DNA of 64,000 nucleotides from positions 930,001 through 994,000 of the forward strand of contig NZ_CP034086.1 of the NCBI RefSeq assembly GCF_003855495.1. The letters run 5' to 3'. The DNA is from Methylocystis rosea. Lineage in GTDB: Bacteria; Pseudomonadota; Alphaproteobacteria; Rhizobiales; Beijerinckiaceae. Below the pieces are notes generated by a model. The model did not search any database. It had not been told where the DNA came from and saw only the letters and a program-made list of their open reading frames with translations. This document shows, piece by piece, positions 43,556 through 53,425 of the stretch (position 1 is its first letter; the number at the start of each line of letters is the position of its first letter). A program made the position numbers and the translations under genes.

Positions 43556-44728
43556 TCACCGGAAATTCTTCCTCGGGTCGAAGGCGTCGCGGACCGCTTC
43601 CCCGACAAAGACCAGAAGCGACAGCATCAGCGCGATGATCGCAAAGCCGGTCAGTCCCAGCCATGGCGCCTGGAGATTGGACTTCGCCTGCAGCAACAGT
43701 TCGCCGAGCGAGGGCGAGCCCGGCGGCAGGCCAAACCCCAGAAAATCCAGCGCGGTAAGCGTGGTGATCGACGAGTTGAGAATGAAGGGCAGAAACGTCA
43801 GCGTCGCCACGGTGGCGTTCGGCAGCAGGTGCTTGACGATAATCTTGAAATTGCTCAGCCCAAGCGCACGCGCCGCGTTGACATATTCGAAGTTGCGCGC
43901 GCGCAGGAACTCGGCGCGGACGACATGCACCAGCGACACCCAGGAGAAGAGCAGCAGGATGCCGAGCAGCACGAAAAAGCCGGGCGTCAGGAAGGATGAA
44001 ATGATGATGAGCAGATAGAGCTGCGGCAGCGACGACCAAACCTCGATGAAGCGTTGGAACACAAGATCGACGCGCCCGCCGAAGTAGCCCTGTATGGCGC
44101 CTGCGGCGACGCCGACGATCGACGAGATCGTCGCCAGGATCAGTCCGAACAGCACCGAGATGCGAAATCCATAAAGCAGGCGCGCGACGACGTCGCGGCC
44201 CTGATCATCGGTGCCGAGCCAATTATATTCGAGCGCGGCGCAGCCGCGATTGATCTCGCCGGGCCGCAGTCCTTTCGCCGCGGCGATCTCGCATTGCTGC
44301 TGCGTCAGCATCCAGGTCGGCGGCGAGGGCGCGGGCGTCGGCAACTCCAGATTATGCGTGTCATAGGAAAAGCGAATTGGCGGCCAAAGCATCCAGCCAT
44401 GCGCTTTGATTTCGTCGGCGATCACAGGGTCGCGATAATCGGTGCGGGCCAAAAAGCCGCCGAATTTATCTTCGGGATAGGACACGAAGGCGGGGAACAG
44501 CAATTCGCCCTTATACCAGGCCACAATCGGCCGGTCGTTCGCGAGGAAATTCGAGCCGAGCGCCATAATGAACAGCGTCATGAAGATCCAGAACGACCAA
44601 TAGCCGCGCTTGTTCGCCTTGAAACTGTCGAGGCGTCGCCGGTCGAGCGGCGTGAGCCGCAGCCAGCCCTCGCGATGAAGGGGCGGGGCGAGATGCGTTT
44701 CGGCGTCGGCTGCTGCGCTCACCGTCAT
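43556..44728 (-). CDS. yejE: Microcin C/peptide ABC transporter permease YejE
   Basis: The 390-residue inner-membrane permease has an extended N-terminal periplasmic loop (about 70-160) typical of YejE, with LEYNWLGTDDQGRDVVARLL (about 168-187) preceding the transport domain. The EAA loop is ARALGLSNFKIIVKHLLPNA. It overlaps yejB by 4 bases (ATGA). The normal partner yejF follows only after the inserted toxin-antitoxin genes. Confidence 0.95.
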   Translation of the reverse strand: MTVSAAADAETHLAPPLHREGWLRLTPLDRRRLDSFKANKRGYWSFWIFMTLFIMALGSNFLANDRPIVAWYKGELLFPAFVSYPEDKFGGFLARTDYRDPVIADEIKAHGWMLWPPIRFSYDTHNLELPTPAPSPPTWMLTQQQCEIAAAKGLRPGEINRGCAALEYNWLGTDDQGRDVVARLLYGFRISVLFGLILATISSIVGVAAGAIQGYFGGRVDLVFQRFIEVWSSLPQLYLLIIISSFLTPGFFVLLGILLLFSWVSLVHVVRAEFLRARNFEYVNAARALGLSNFKIIVKHLLPNATVATLTFLPFILNSSITTLTALDFLGFGLPPGSPSLGELLLQAKSNLQAPWLGLTGFAIIALMLSLLVFVGEAVRDAFDPRKNFR

Positions 44729-45837
44729 ACCTCGCGCGTTTCGAAATCGATGCGCGGATCGATCCAGGTATAGGTGAGATCGGAAATGAGGTTCACCACA
44801 AGTCCGAGCAGCGCAAAGATGTAGAGGTTGGCGAAGACGACCGGATAGTCGCGATTGACGATGCTCTCGAAAGACAGATAGCCCAGCCCATCAAGCGAAA
44901 AGATCGTTTCGATCAGCACCGAGCCGGTGAGAAAGGCGTGCACGAAGGCGCCGGGAAAGCCGGCGATGACGATCAGCATGGCGTTGCGAAACACATGTCC
45001 ATAGAGCACGCGCCGCTCGGTCAGGCCCTTCATGCGCGCGGTCTGAACATACTGCTTGCGGATCTCGTCGAGGAAAGAGTTTTTTGTCAGAAACGTCTGC
45101 GTTGCGAAGGCCCCAAGCGTCATCGCGGAGACGGGCAGAATGATGTGCCAGAGATAGTCTTTCACCTTGCCAAACAGCGACAGCTGCCAGAAATCGTCCG
45201 AGGTCAGGCCGCGCAGCGGGAAGATCTGCCAGAAGGAGCCGCCGGCGAAGAGCACGATCAGCAGCATCGCAAAAAGAAAACTCGGAATGGCGTAGCCGAC
45301 GATGATGGCGTTGGACGTCCACATGTCGAATTTCGTTCCATCGCGCACCGCTTTGGCGATGCCGAGCGGAATTGAAATCGAATAGGAGAGAAGCGTCATC
45401 CAGAGGCCGAGCGAGATCGAGACGGGAAGCTTTTCTGCGATCAGCTTGAGGACGCTCTCGTCGCGAAAGTAGCTGCGCCCGAAATCGAACATCGCATAAT
45501 TCTTCACCATCAGCAGGAATCGCTCCCACGCCGGCTTGTCGAAGCCGAACTGCTTTTCGAGCTCCGCGATGAATTTCGGGTCGAGCCCCTGCGCGCCGCG
45601 ATATTTCGAGGCGGTTTCGGCGGCCATCGTTCCGGTCTGGCTGGCGCCGCCCTGTCCGACGTCGCCGCCCCCGCCGGAAAAGCGTCCGGTTGCGCCGACG
45701 TCGAAGCCTTGCAGTTGCGCGATGATGCGTTCCACAGGACCGCCCGGCGCGAACTGCACGATGACGAAAGAGATGAGCATGATGCCGAGGATCGTCGGGA
45801 TCATCAGCAGCACGCGGCGGGCGATATAGGCTCCCAT
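44725..45837 (-). CDS. yejB: Microcin C/peptide ABC transporter permease YejB
   Basis: The 370-residue permease begins MGAYIARRVLLMIPTILGIM. The GGPVERIIAQ segment is followed by a Gly/Ser-rich insert and LEKQFGFDKPAWERFLLMVK, characteristic of YejB. The EAA-type loop is QTARMKGLTERRVLYGHVFRNA. It pairs with YejE to form the membrane channel. It lies 66 bases behind yejA. Confidence 0.95.
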   Translation of the reverse strand: MGAYIARRVLLMIPTILGIMLISFVIVQFAPGGPVERIIAQLQGFDVGATGRFSGGGGDVGQGGASQTGTMAAETASKYRGAQGLDPKFIAELEKQFGFDKPAWERFLLMVKNYAMFDFGRSYFRDESVLKLIAEKLPVSISLGLWMTLLSYSISIPLGIAKAVRDGTKFDMWTSNAIIVGYAIPSFLFAMLLIVLFAGGSFWQIFPLRGLTSDDFWQLSLFGKVKDYLWHIILPVSAMTLGAFATQTFLTKNSFLDEIRKQYVQTARMKGLTERRVLYGHVFRNAMLIVIAGFPGAFVHAFLTGSVLIETIFSLDGLGYLSFESIVNRDYPVVFANLYIFALLGLVVNLISDLTYTWIDPRIDFETREV

Positions 45838-45903
45838 TAACGTCTCGCGTTCTTTTGCATCGGCCGCATTTTGGCTCCCGACGGACGGCGCCGGGAAATC
45901 CCC

Positions 45904-47814
45904 TTAGCGTCCCGTGAAGTTGATTTTTTTCGCCTTATCTTCGTCCCACCACCAGGTCCACAGCACGCCGGTGTCGAACTTCGGCGGGCGTTCGGGCTGG
46001 CCGAAGAGATCCCAATAGGCGAAGCGATGCACCGGATTATACCAGTGCGGGACCCAATAGCGCTGCGCGCGCAAAGCGCGGTCGAGCGCACGGCTGCAAG
46101 TGACGAGCTCTTCGCGTGTTTGCGCCTGGAGCGCTTTTTCAACGAGCGAGTCGATCGCCGGATTGGAGACCCCCGGCAGGTTGCGCGAGCCGGGCACATT
46201 GGCGGTCTTCGAACTGAAATACGCGCGAAGCTCCTCTCCGGGGTTCCAGCTCATCATCAGCACGTCATGAACGACGTCGAAGTCGAAGTTTTCAAGTCGC
46301 TGCTTGTACTGCGCGGCGTCGACGACGCGGATGTGGGCGTTAACTCCGAGCAGCTTCAAATTCTTGATGAAGGGCTGGGTGTGCCGCTCGAAGACATTGG
46401 AATTGTCGAGAAACTCAAATTCCAGCGGCGATCCGTCGGGCAAGCATAGAACGCCATCCTTGCGCGTGCAGCCCGCCGCGACGAACAGATCATTCGCCTT
46501 TTTGAGCAGGACGCGATCCTGACCCGTGCCGTCGGAAATCGGCGCGACGAAGGGCTCGCCAAAAACTTCCGCGGGCAGATCAGCGCGAAAGGGCTCCAGC
46601 AGCGCCTTTTCCTGTTCGCTCGGCAAGCCTTTCGCTTCAAGCTCGGAGTTCTCGAAATAGGACGAGATGCGCTTGTAGGCGTCATACATCAGGTTGCGGC
46701 TTGTCCATTCGTAATCGAAGGCGTAGCCGATCGCTTCGCGCACCCGCGGATCCTTGAACATCTTGCGCCGCGTGTTGAAGAACCATCCCTGGATCTGCGG
46801 AATATTGTTGTTCGGGGTCGTGGTTCGCTTGACGCGCCCGTCCTTGAACGCCGGAAAATCATAGCCCGTCGCCCAAACGCGCGCGATGTTTTCCTCTCGT
46901 TCGGTGAATGCGCCGGCCTTGAAGGCTTCGAAGGCGACCTGGCTATCGCCGAAATATTCGAAGCGCACGACGTCGAAATTGGCCTGACCTGTCGTGATCG
47001 GCAGATCCTTCGCCCAATAGTCGGGATTGCGATGATAGGCGATGTAGCGGCCCTGCTCGAAGGCGCCGACCTTGTAGGGCCCGGAGCCGAGCGGCGGCTC
47101 CATCGTTGTCGCTGCGAAGTCGCGGTCCTTGTAATAGGCGCGCGAAAAGATCGGCTGACCCACGACGCTGAGCGGCAGATCGCGCGTGCGATCGGGCGCG
47201 AAGCGCAGCACGAGAACGTCGTCGGCCTCCGCTTCGGCGCTTTCGAGGTCACGCAGCATCTGGCTGATGACCGGATGGCCCTTGCTCTTGAGAATGTTGA
47301 GGGAAAAGGCCGCGTCATGCGCCGTGAGCGGCGAGCCGTCGTGAAAGCGCGCCTCTTTACGCAACAGAAATGCGTAAGTGAGCTTGTCGGGCGAGATGCG
47401 CACCTTCTTGGCGACAAGGCCGTAGTAGGCGTCGCGTTCGTCGAGGCTCTGATTCATCAGACTGTCGAAGACGAGCGTCATGCCCGTCGCCGGATTGCCC
47501 CGCAGCACATAGGCGTTGAAACTGTCGTAGGTCGAGCTTGCCGGCGACAGCGCCAAGGTCCCTCCCTTGGGGGCTTTCGCATTCACGTAGCCGAAATATT
47601 TGAAGTCGGCCGGCTCGGCAAGGTCGCCAAAAGTCGAAAGGCCGTGGCTCTCGGTTTCGCCCTGGGCGAGCGGGCCGAAGCGGTTGGAGGCGGCGGTCGG
47701 CGCTCCGGGCTTGGCCAGCACGCGCGGTGCGATCAAGGCGGCGGCGCCGGCGCCGATAACAGAGCGACGGGACAGGCGAATGCGCGTCAGATCGACGATT
47801 GTGGAATGAGCCAA
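45904..47814 (-). CDS. yejA: Extracytoplasmic peptide-binding protein YejA
   Basis: The 636-residue family 5 solute-binding protein is the receptor of YejABEF. A twin-arginine-type signal (RLSRRSVIGAGAAALIAPRV, about 12-31) is seen instead of a plain Sec signal. GTLALSPASSTYDSFNAYVL (about 86-105) and LTYAFLLRKEARFHDGSPLT are family blocks. The TTG start has GAGG 5 bases upstream; a longer frame from 47907 would bury the signal. Divergent from the aldehyde dehydrogenase gene. Confidence 0.93.
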   Translation of the reverse strand: MAHSTIVDLTRIRLSRRSVIGAGAAALIAPRVLAKPGAPTAASNRFGPLAQGETESHGLSTFGDLAEPADFKYFGYVNAKAPKGGTLALSPASSTYDSFNAYVLRGNPATGMTLVFDSLMNQSLDERDAYYGLVAKKVRISPDKLTYAFLLRKEARFHDGSPLTAHDAAFSLNILKSKGHPVISQMLRDLESAEAEADDVLVLRFAPDRTRDLPLSVVGQPIFSRAYYKDRDFAATTMEPPLGSGPYKVGAFEQGRYIAYHRNPDYWAKDLPITTGQANFDVVRFEYFGDSQVAFEAFKAGAFTEREENIARVWATGYDFPAFKDGRVKRTTTPNNNIPQIQGWFFNTRRKMFKDPRVREAIGYAFDYEWTSRNLMYDAYKRISSYFENSELEAKGLPSEQEKALLEPFRADLPAEVFGEPFVAPISDGTGQDRVLLKKANDLFVAAGCTRKDGVLCLPDGSPLEFEFLDNSNVFERHTQPFIKNLKLLGVNAHIRVVDAAQYKQRLENFDFDVVHDVLMMSWNPGEELRAYFSSKTANVPGSRNLPGVSNPAIDSLVEKALQAQTREELVTCSRALDRALRAQRYWVPHWYNPVHRFAYWDLFGQPERPPKFDTGVLWTWWWDEDKAKKINFTGR

Positions 47815-47961
47815 ATGTGACCTCAGGCGGCGGCGGGCGCTTGCCCATGAACCGCGATTATGTCGGTTTTTTTGCGGGTTCGCGAGCGGCCCGTTAAGGA
47901 CCGTCACGCCGCTTTGGCCCTTTGTAGCAAAAATGCGCGACGCGCGCCCAGGGGAAGTCGA

Positions 47962-49410
47962 ATGAACTCTGTCAGCCTAGGCCTTCGCGAGCAAGCATTC
48001 GTCGGCGGCGTTTGGGTCGGCGCCGACAGCGGCGCAACCTTCGCCGTCAATAACCCGGCGACAGGCGCGGTCCTCGGCCAAGTTCCCGACATGGGCGCAG
48101 CCGAAACGCGCAGGGCGATCGAGTCCTGCGCGCGGGCGCTGCCAAGCTGGCGCGATCGCGCCGCAAAAGAGCGCGCTCATATCATGCGCCGTTGGTTCGG
48201 GCTGATCATGGCCGATCAAGAGCGGCTCGCGCGCATCATCACCGCTGAAATGGGCAAGCCGCTCGCCGAAGCCCGCGGGGAAATCGCCTATGCGGCGAGC
48301 TTCATCGAGTGGTTCGCGGAGGAGGGCCGGCGCATCTATGGCGACGTGATACCGGGTCCGACTGATCGTCGCCTGCTGGTCTTCAAACAGGCGATCGGCG
48401 TAACGGCGGCGATTACGCCGTGGAATTTCCCCTCCGCCATGTTTGCGCGCAAGGTCGGCGCGGCGCTCGGCGCCGGCTGCACGATGGTGGTGAAGCCTGC
48501 TGAGCTGACGCCCTTCTCCGCGCTGGCGCTGGCCGAACTTGCCGAACGGGCCGGCGTGCCCGCCGGCGTGATCAACGTGGTGACGGCGAAGGACCCGGCG
48601 CCGGTCGGGCTCGAATTCACGCAAAATCCCCTCGTGCGCAAGCTGACCTTCACCGGTTCGACCGAGGTCGGGAAAATCTTGCTGCGGCAGGCGGCCGAGA
48701 ACATCCAGAAATGCTCGATGGAGCTTGGCGGCAACGCGCCGCTGATCATCTTTGAAGACGCCGATCTCGAGCGCGCCGTCGAAGGCGCGATCGCCACCAA
48801 ATACCGCAACAGCGGTCAGACCTGCGTTTCGGCGAACCGCATCCTCGTGCATGCGTCGATCGTCGACGTCTTCGCCGAAAAACTCGCGGCGGCGGCTGGC
48901 GCGTTAAAGGTCGGCGAAGGGACTGAGGCGGGCGTCGCCATCGGTCCGCTGATTGAAGAAGCTGCGGTCGAAAAGGTCGAGCGTCACGTCGCCGACGCCG
49001 TCGCCCGCGGCGCAAAGGTTCTCACCGGAGGCGCCCGCCATGCGCTCGGCGGCGCTTTCTTTCAGCCGACCGTGCTCGCGAATGTGCCGGCCGACGCGCT
49101 CATCTTCAACGAGGAGACCTTCGGTCCCGTCGCGCCGCTGATTTCCTTTGATAGCGACGCTGAAGCGGTGCGTCTCGCCAACGCCACGCCTTACGGTCTC
49201 GCCGCTTACTTCTACAGTCGCGACGTCGCGCGCGTCATCCGCGTCTCCGAGCAGTTGGAATTCGGCATGGTGGGCGTCAACGAGACGCTGATCTCGACCG
49301 AAGTGGCGCCATTTGGCGGGGTAAAACACTCCGGCCTGGGACGCGAAGGATCGCGCTACGGCGTCGATGACTACATCGAAATCAAATATGTCTGCCTCGG
49401 CGGACTTTGA
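47962..49410 (+). CDS. gabD: Succinate-semialdehyde dehydrogenase (NAD(P)+)
   Basis: The 482-residue aldehyde dehydrogenase has the cofactor-binding ITPWNFPSAMFARKVGAAL (about 151-169), KPAELTPFSALALAELAE, catalytic Glu in CSMELGGNAPLI (about 253-264) and catalytic Cys in NSGQTCVSANRILV (about 285-298). The C-terminal VAPFGGVKHSGLGREGSRYG is the SSADH/GabD-type ending. It converts succinate semialdehyde to succinate, as in GABA breakdown; other short semialdehydes remain possible. No transaminase gene adjacent. Confidence 0.9.
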   Translation: MNSVSLGLREQAFVGGVWVGADSGATFAVNNPATGAVLGQVPDMGAAETRRAIESCARALPSWRDRAAKERAHIMRRWFGLIMADQERLARIITAEMGKPLAEARGEIAYAASFIEWFAEEGRRIYGDVIPGPTDRRLLVFKQAIGVTAAITPWNFPSAMFARKVGAALGAGCTMVVKPAELTPFSALALAELAERAGVPAGVINVVTAKDPAPVGLEFTQNPLVRKLTFTGSTEVGKILLRQAAENIQKCSMELGGNAPLIIFEDADLERAVEGAIATKYRNSGQTCVSANRILVHASIVDVFAEKLAAAAGALKVGEGTEAGVAIGPLIEEAAVEKVERHVADAVARGAKVLTGGARHALGGAFFQPTVLANVPADALIFNEETFGPVAPLISFDSDAEAVRLANATPYGLAAYFYSRDVARVIRVSEQLEFGMVGVNETLISTEVAPFGGVKHSGLGREGSRYGVDDYIEIKYVCLGGL

Positions 49411-50919
49411 TCATTCGATCCTGATGCGGCCGTCGACGACGGGCGCAATCACGCGGGTCTTTTCGACCGCGTCGATGATAACGTTCGTCAGCAGCGGACC
49501 CTCGAGGTCGCTGACCAGCGGTTTCCCTCGCGCAAGCGCGACATAGCCGTCCTTGCCGCGCGCCAGGAAGTCGATCGTCGCAACTTTGTAGAGCTTCGTG
49601 TCGTCGAGCGGCTTGCCGCCGATCTCGATCGAAGCCAGCCGCGAGCCAGGAACCGCGTCGCGCCGCACGACAATGCGGGCGCCGGAAATCTGCGCGAATC
49701 GCCCCGCGTCCTTGCCGATCAGCCAAACGGCGTTTTCCAGCGCCGCGCGAAGATCGGCGCCTGTAAGCGCCAGAGTCACCAGCTGATTGTTGAACGGCAG
49801 CTCCCTGGCGATGTCCTTGCGCGTCAGCGTTGTCCCAGGAGCATAGCTGCGATTGCCGCGAATGCCGCCGCCGTTGATGATGGCAACGTCAGCGCTGGCG
49901 GCGGCGCGCATCGTATCGGCGAAAAAGTCGCCGATCGCGGTTTCTTCACCGCGCACGCTCGCCTTTCGGCTGTCGAGCGGCGTCTTTGCGAGTCCGATAT
50001 CGACGTCGAGCGCCTTGTCGACCTCGGCTTCATATTGCGCGACGCGCTCCGCAATCGCGGCGTCTGGCGCCACGTCCGCCGTGTCGATGATGCGGAACTT
50101 GGGCGTCCAGCGCTTTACGCCATCGTCGGCGATCCGCATCTCGACATCGATCGCGACGAGATTGACGCCGTCGGCCTGTGTCTCGCCGACGGCGGCGCGG
50201 CCGTCATAGGCGACCAGAAGATTGTGGTCATGTCCGGACAGAACAATGTCGATCGGCCCGAGTTTCGCCAGGCGCAGATCGTCCTGCCATTCGGAATGCG
50301 TGACGACGACGACAAGATCGGCGCCGGCGTCGCGCAGCGCCTGCGCCTCGCGCTTCGCCGTCTCGATCGCGGGCAGAAGTTTTAGGCTTCCGGGACTGGA
50401 CCGTCTCGCGGACTCGTCGTCGGTCAGACCAAAGACGCCGATCTTCACCCCGTCGACATCGATGATCTTACTGTCGGCAAAGCCGGGGAGGGCGCGGCCG
50501 GAGGCGTCGCGCAGATTCGCGGCGAGCAAGGGGAAGGTCGCTTCGCCCATGCGCTGGCGAAAAACCGCTTCGCCGAAATCGAACTCGTGATTGCCGGGCG
50601 TGAACACGTCAACGCCGATGCGATTGAGGAGCTCGACGATATGCGCGCCCTTATCGACGCTCGAGGTGAGCGAGGGCGACAGCGTGTCGCCGGCGTGCGC
50701 GACGATGACGTTCTTCCTTTTCGCGCGCTCGGCTTTCAGCCCGCCGGCGATCCGGGCGAAGCCGCCGCGTCCGTCTCTCTCAGCCATCTCGTAGATGTCG
50801 CTGAAGACGACGAAGGTGAGATTGACGACGCGTTCGGCGGCGCGGGCGGAAAGAATCGGGATCCCGAGCGCGACAGCTAAGAAAAGAAGGAAAACGCGCC
50901 GATTAACAAACCGCGACAT
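49411..50919 (-). CDS. Secreted 5'-nucleotidase / metallophosphoesterase
   Basis: The 502-residue protein has a signal peptide (about 1-27, RRVFLLFLAVALGIPILSARA). A calcineurin-like domain follows with FVVFSDIYEM (the usual DxH is changed to Asp-Ile here), GDTLSPS, TPGNHEFDFG (about 105-114) and LSGHDHNLL (about 215-223). A C-terminal 5'-nucleotidase domain has AIINGGGIRG and ITFLARGKDGY-like IDFLARGKDGYVAL. Probably hydrolyses periplasmic nucleotides. The loss of the first-motif His is unusual. Confidence 0.88.
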   Translation of the reverse strand: MSRFVNRRVFLLFLAVALGIPILSARAAERVVNLTFVVFSDIYEMAERDGRGGFARIAGGLKAERAKRKNVIVAHAGDTLSPSLTSSVDKGAHIVELLNRIGVDVFTPGNHEFDFGEAVFRQRMGEATFPLLAANLRDASGRALPGFADSKIIDVDGVKIGVFGLTDDESARRSSPGSLKLLPAIETAKREAQALRDAGADLVVVVTHSEWQDDLRLAKLGPIDIVLSGHDHNLLVAYDGRAAVGETQADGVNLVAIDVEMRIADDGVKRWTPKFRIIDTADVAPDAAIAERVAQYEAEVDKALDVDIGLAKTPLDSRKASVRGEETAIGDFFADTMRAAASADVAIINGGGIRGNRSYAPGTTLTRKDIARELPFNNQLVTLALTGADLRAALENAVWLIGKDAGRFAQISGARIVVRRDAVPGSRLASIEIGGKPLDDTKLYKVATIDFLARGKDGYVALARGKPLVSDLEGPLLTNVIIDAVEKTRVIAPVVDGRIRIE

Positions 50920-51001
50920 AGGCCAGCCCTGATCCGATTGGAAACGCGCAATCTGCCTGCCCTCGATGACGAGGGCAATACGTCTTGGTGGGAGGCGAAA
51001 T

Positions 51002-51051
51002 CCCTCCCCTTGACGGGGAGGGTGGTTCGCGAAGCGAACCGGGTGGGGTGA
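51002..51051. repeat. GC-rich repeat unit, family B, forward arm
   Basis: Contains two nested palindromes: CCCTCCCC-TTGA-CGGGGAGGG and the perfect GGTTCGC-GAA-GCGAACC, then GGGTGGGGTGA. Pairs with an inverted copy at 51074. Same family as 12636 and 15635. Confidence 0.82.
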
Positions 51052-51073
51052 CTTGCGCCGGGGGGAACCGTAA

Positions 51074-51124
51074 TCACCCCCACCCGCGCCGCTTCGCGTC
51101 GCGACCTCCCCGCAAGGGGGAGGT
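51074..51124. repeat. GC-rich repeat unit, family B, inverted arm
   Basis: Inverse, diverged copy of the unit at 51002; its outer palindrome is ACCTCCCC-GCAA-GGGGGAGGT. With the 22-base spacer the two form a REPIN-like pair filling most of the 308-base gap between the nucleotidase gene and amtB copy 2. Confidence 0.82.
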
Positions 51125-51173
51125 ATGCCGCCCTTCTTCTCCAGTCCCTCGCTTGGGAGCCAGCGCATCTACA

Positions 51174-51201
51174 CAAAAAGAAACGGCGCCCGTGGGCGCC
51201 G
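51174..51201 (-). terminator. Intrinsic terminator behind amtB copy 2
   Basis: Minus strand stem GGCGCC, loop CACG, stem GGCGCC is followed by GTTTCTTTTTG. It lies 27 bases beyond the amtB stop and should end the second glnK-amtB operon. Confidence 0.85.
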
Positions 51202-51227
51202 CTTCGCATCGTGTCAGGAGACTAAAC

Positions 51228-52703
51228 TTAGTAGTTGTAAGCGCGCTCGCCGTGGTCGGTGATGTCGAGGCCTTCGCGCTCTTGATCAGGCGTCGGCCGC
51301 AGTCCGACGATGAGATCGACGAGCTTGTAGAGGATCGCCGATCCGATGCCGGACCACAGGAGAGTCGCGACGACGGCGATTCCCTGCGCTTTCATCTGCG
51401 CCATCATGTCGTAGGTTCCGGCGAAGGTTTCCAGATTGGTGTAGTCGGTGATGCCGACGCCGCCGAGATCGGGACTGACCAGAATACCGGTCGCCAAGGC
51501 GCCGGTGATGCCGCCGATGCAGTGCACGCCGAAGACGTCGAGCGCGTCGTCATAGCCCGCCATCTTCTTCACGAAATCAACGAAGAAGAGGCAGATCGGC
51601 GAAACGGCGAGGCCAAGGACGATGGCGCCGACCGGGCCTGCATAACCCGACGCCGGCGTCACCGCGACGAGGCCCGCGACCGCGCCGGTGATGAGGCCGA
51701 GCATTGACGGTTTGCCCTTCACCAACCACTCGACGATCATCCAGGAGAGCGCCGCAGCCGCCGTCGCCACCATGGTGTTGACGAAGGCGAGCGCCGTCGT
51801 GCCGTTCGCCTCGAGATTTGACCCGGCGTTGAAGCCGAACCAGCCGACCCACAGTAATGAGGCGCCGACCATCGACAGGGTGAGCGAATGCGGCGGCAAG
51901 GCTTCTTTGCCGTAGCCGATGCGCTTGCCGACGATGATCGCGCCGACGAGACCGGCGATGCCGGCGTTGATGTGCACCACCGTGCCGCCCGCGAAGTCCA
52001 GCGCGCCCTTGCCGGCGAGCCAGCCCACCGCGGCGTTGATCTCGTCGATCTTCGCCTGCGCGGCCGCTTTCGCCGCTTCGTCGCCCGCCGCGGCGAGTTG
52101 GGTCGCAGCATCAACGAGCGCGTTCGGATCGGCGACGCCCCACACCCAATGCGCGATGGGGAAGTAGATGACCGTCACCCAGAAGGCGACGAACAGCAGA
52201 ACGGCCGAAAATTTCATGCGCTCGGCGAAGGCGCCGATGATCAGCGCCGGGGTGATCATCGCGAAGGTCATCTGGAAGACGAAATAAGCATATTCCGGAA
52301 TGACGTGGCCGGGGGTGAAGGTCGCCGCATTGGAGGCGGCCGTCACGCCCTTGAGAAACAGCTTGTTGAAGCCGCCGATATAGTTGCTGAGCGAACCGCC
52401 GTCGCCGAACGCCAGCGAGTAGCCGTAAACCGTGTAGATCACGCCGACGAGGGCGACGATCGCGAAGGTTTGCGACAGGATTGACAGCATGTTCTTGGAG
52501 CGCACCAGGCCGCCATAGAACAGCGCGAGGCCCGGGATCGACATCATCAACACTAAGAGCGAAGACGTCAGCAGCCAGGCGGTGTCGCCGGGATTGGGGG
52601 TGGGATCGTTCGCGGCGAAGGCCGGAAACGCCAATGATGCCGAAATCGCCGCTCCCGCGATGACCGAAGCGACAGATGCGCTTCGAGGCGAAGGAAGTTT
52701 CAT
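51228..52703 (-). CDS. amtB: Ammonium transporter, copy 2
   Basis: The 491-residue Amt channel has a signal-like leader (VASVIAGAAISASLAFPAFA). Pore His residues lie in DFAGGTVVHINAGIAGLVGA and FGVHCIGGITGALATG. It carries an insert of about 30 Ala-rich residues (AATQLAAAGDEAAKAAAQAK) in an external loop, absent from copy 1. Second gene behind glnK copy 2 (32-base gap). AGGAGC about 10 bases before the start. The two Amt copies differ enough to be old paralogues, not a recent duplication. Confidence 0.96.
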   Translation of the reverse strand: MKLPSPRSASVASVIAGAAISASLAFPAFAANDPTPNPGDTAWLLTSSLLVLMMSIPGLALFYGGLVRSKNMLSILSQTFAIVALVGVIYTVYGYSLAFGDGGSLSNYIGGFNKLFLKGVTAASNAATFTPGHVIPEYAYFVFQMTFAMITPALIIGAFAERMKFSAVLLFVAFWVTVIYFPIAHWVWGVADPNALVDAATQLAAAGDEAAKAAAQAKIDEINAAVGWLAGKGALDFAGGTVVHINAGIAGLVGAIIVGKRIGYGKEALPPHSLTLSMVGASLLWVGWFGFNAGSNLEANGTTALAFVNTMVATAAAALSWMIVEWLVKGKPSMLGLITGAVAGLVAVTPASGYAGPVGAIVLGLAVSPICLFFVDFVKKMAGYDDALDVFGVHCIGGITGALATGILVSPDLGGVGITDYTNLETFAGTYDMMAQMKAQGIAVVATLLWSGIGSAILYKLVDLIVGLRPTPDQEREGLDITDHGERAYNY

Positions 52704-52735
52704 GTGTAAAAGCTCCTGATGTTGCGGGGAGGCGA

Positions 52736-53221
<486 letters not shown>

Positions 53222-53425
53222 TTACTGGCCGGAAGCGTAACTGCTGTGACACCGACTGCGCCGCAGCTTGCAGCGGGTTGGCTCTTGCCTTTGTCCGCCT
53301 CGACTATGCGCGAGAGTATGCGGCGGCCGCGGTTCGCCAGAGCGCTTTCGCTTAGGGCGCCGCCCGCCGGTTATTCGCTTAGAAATTACGCAGACTTTGG
53401 TATGCTGCCTAAAATGTGTGCAGTA

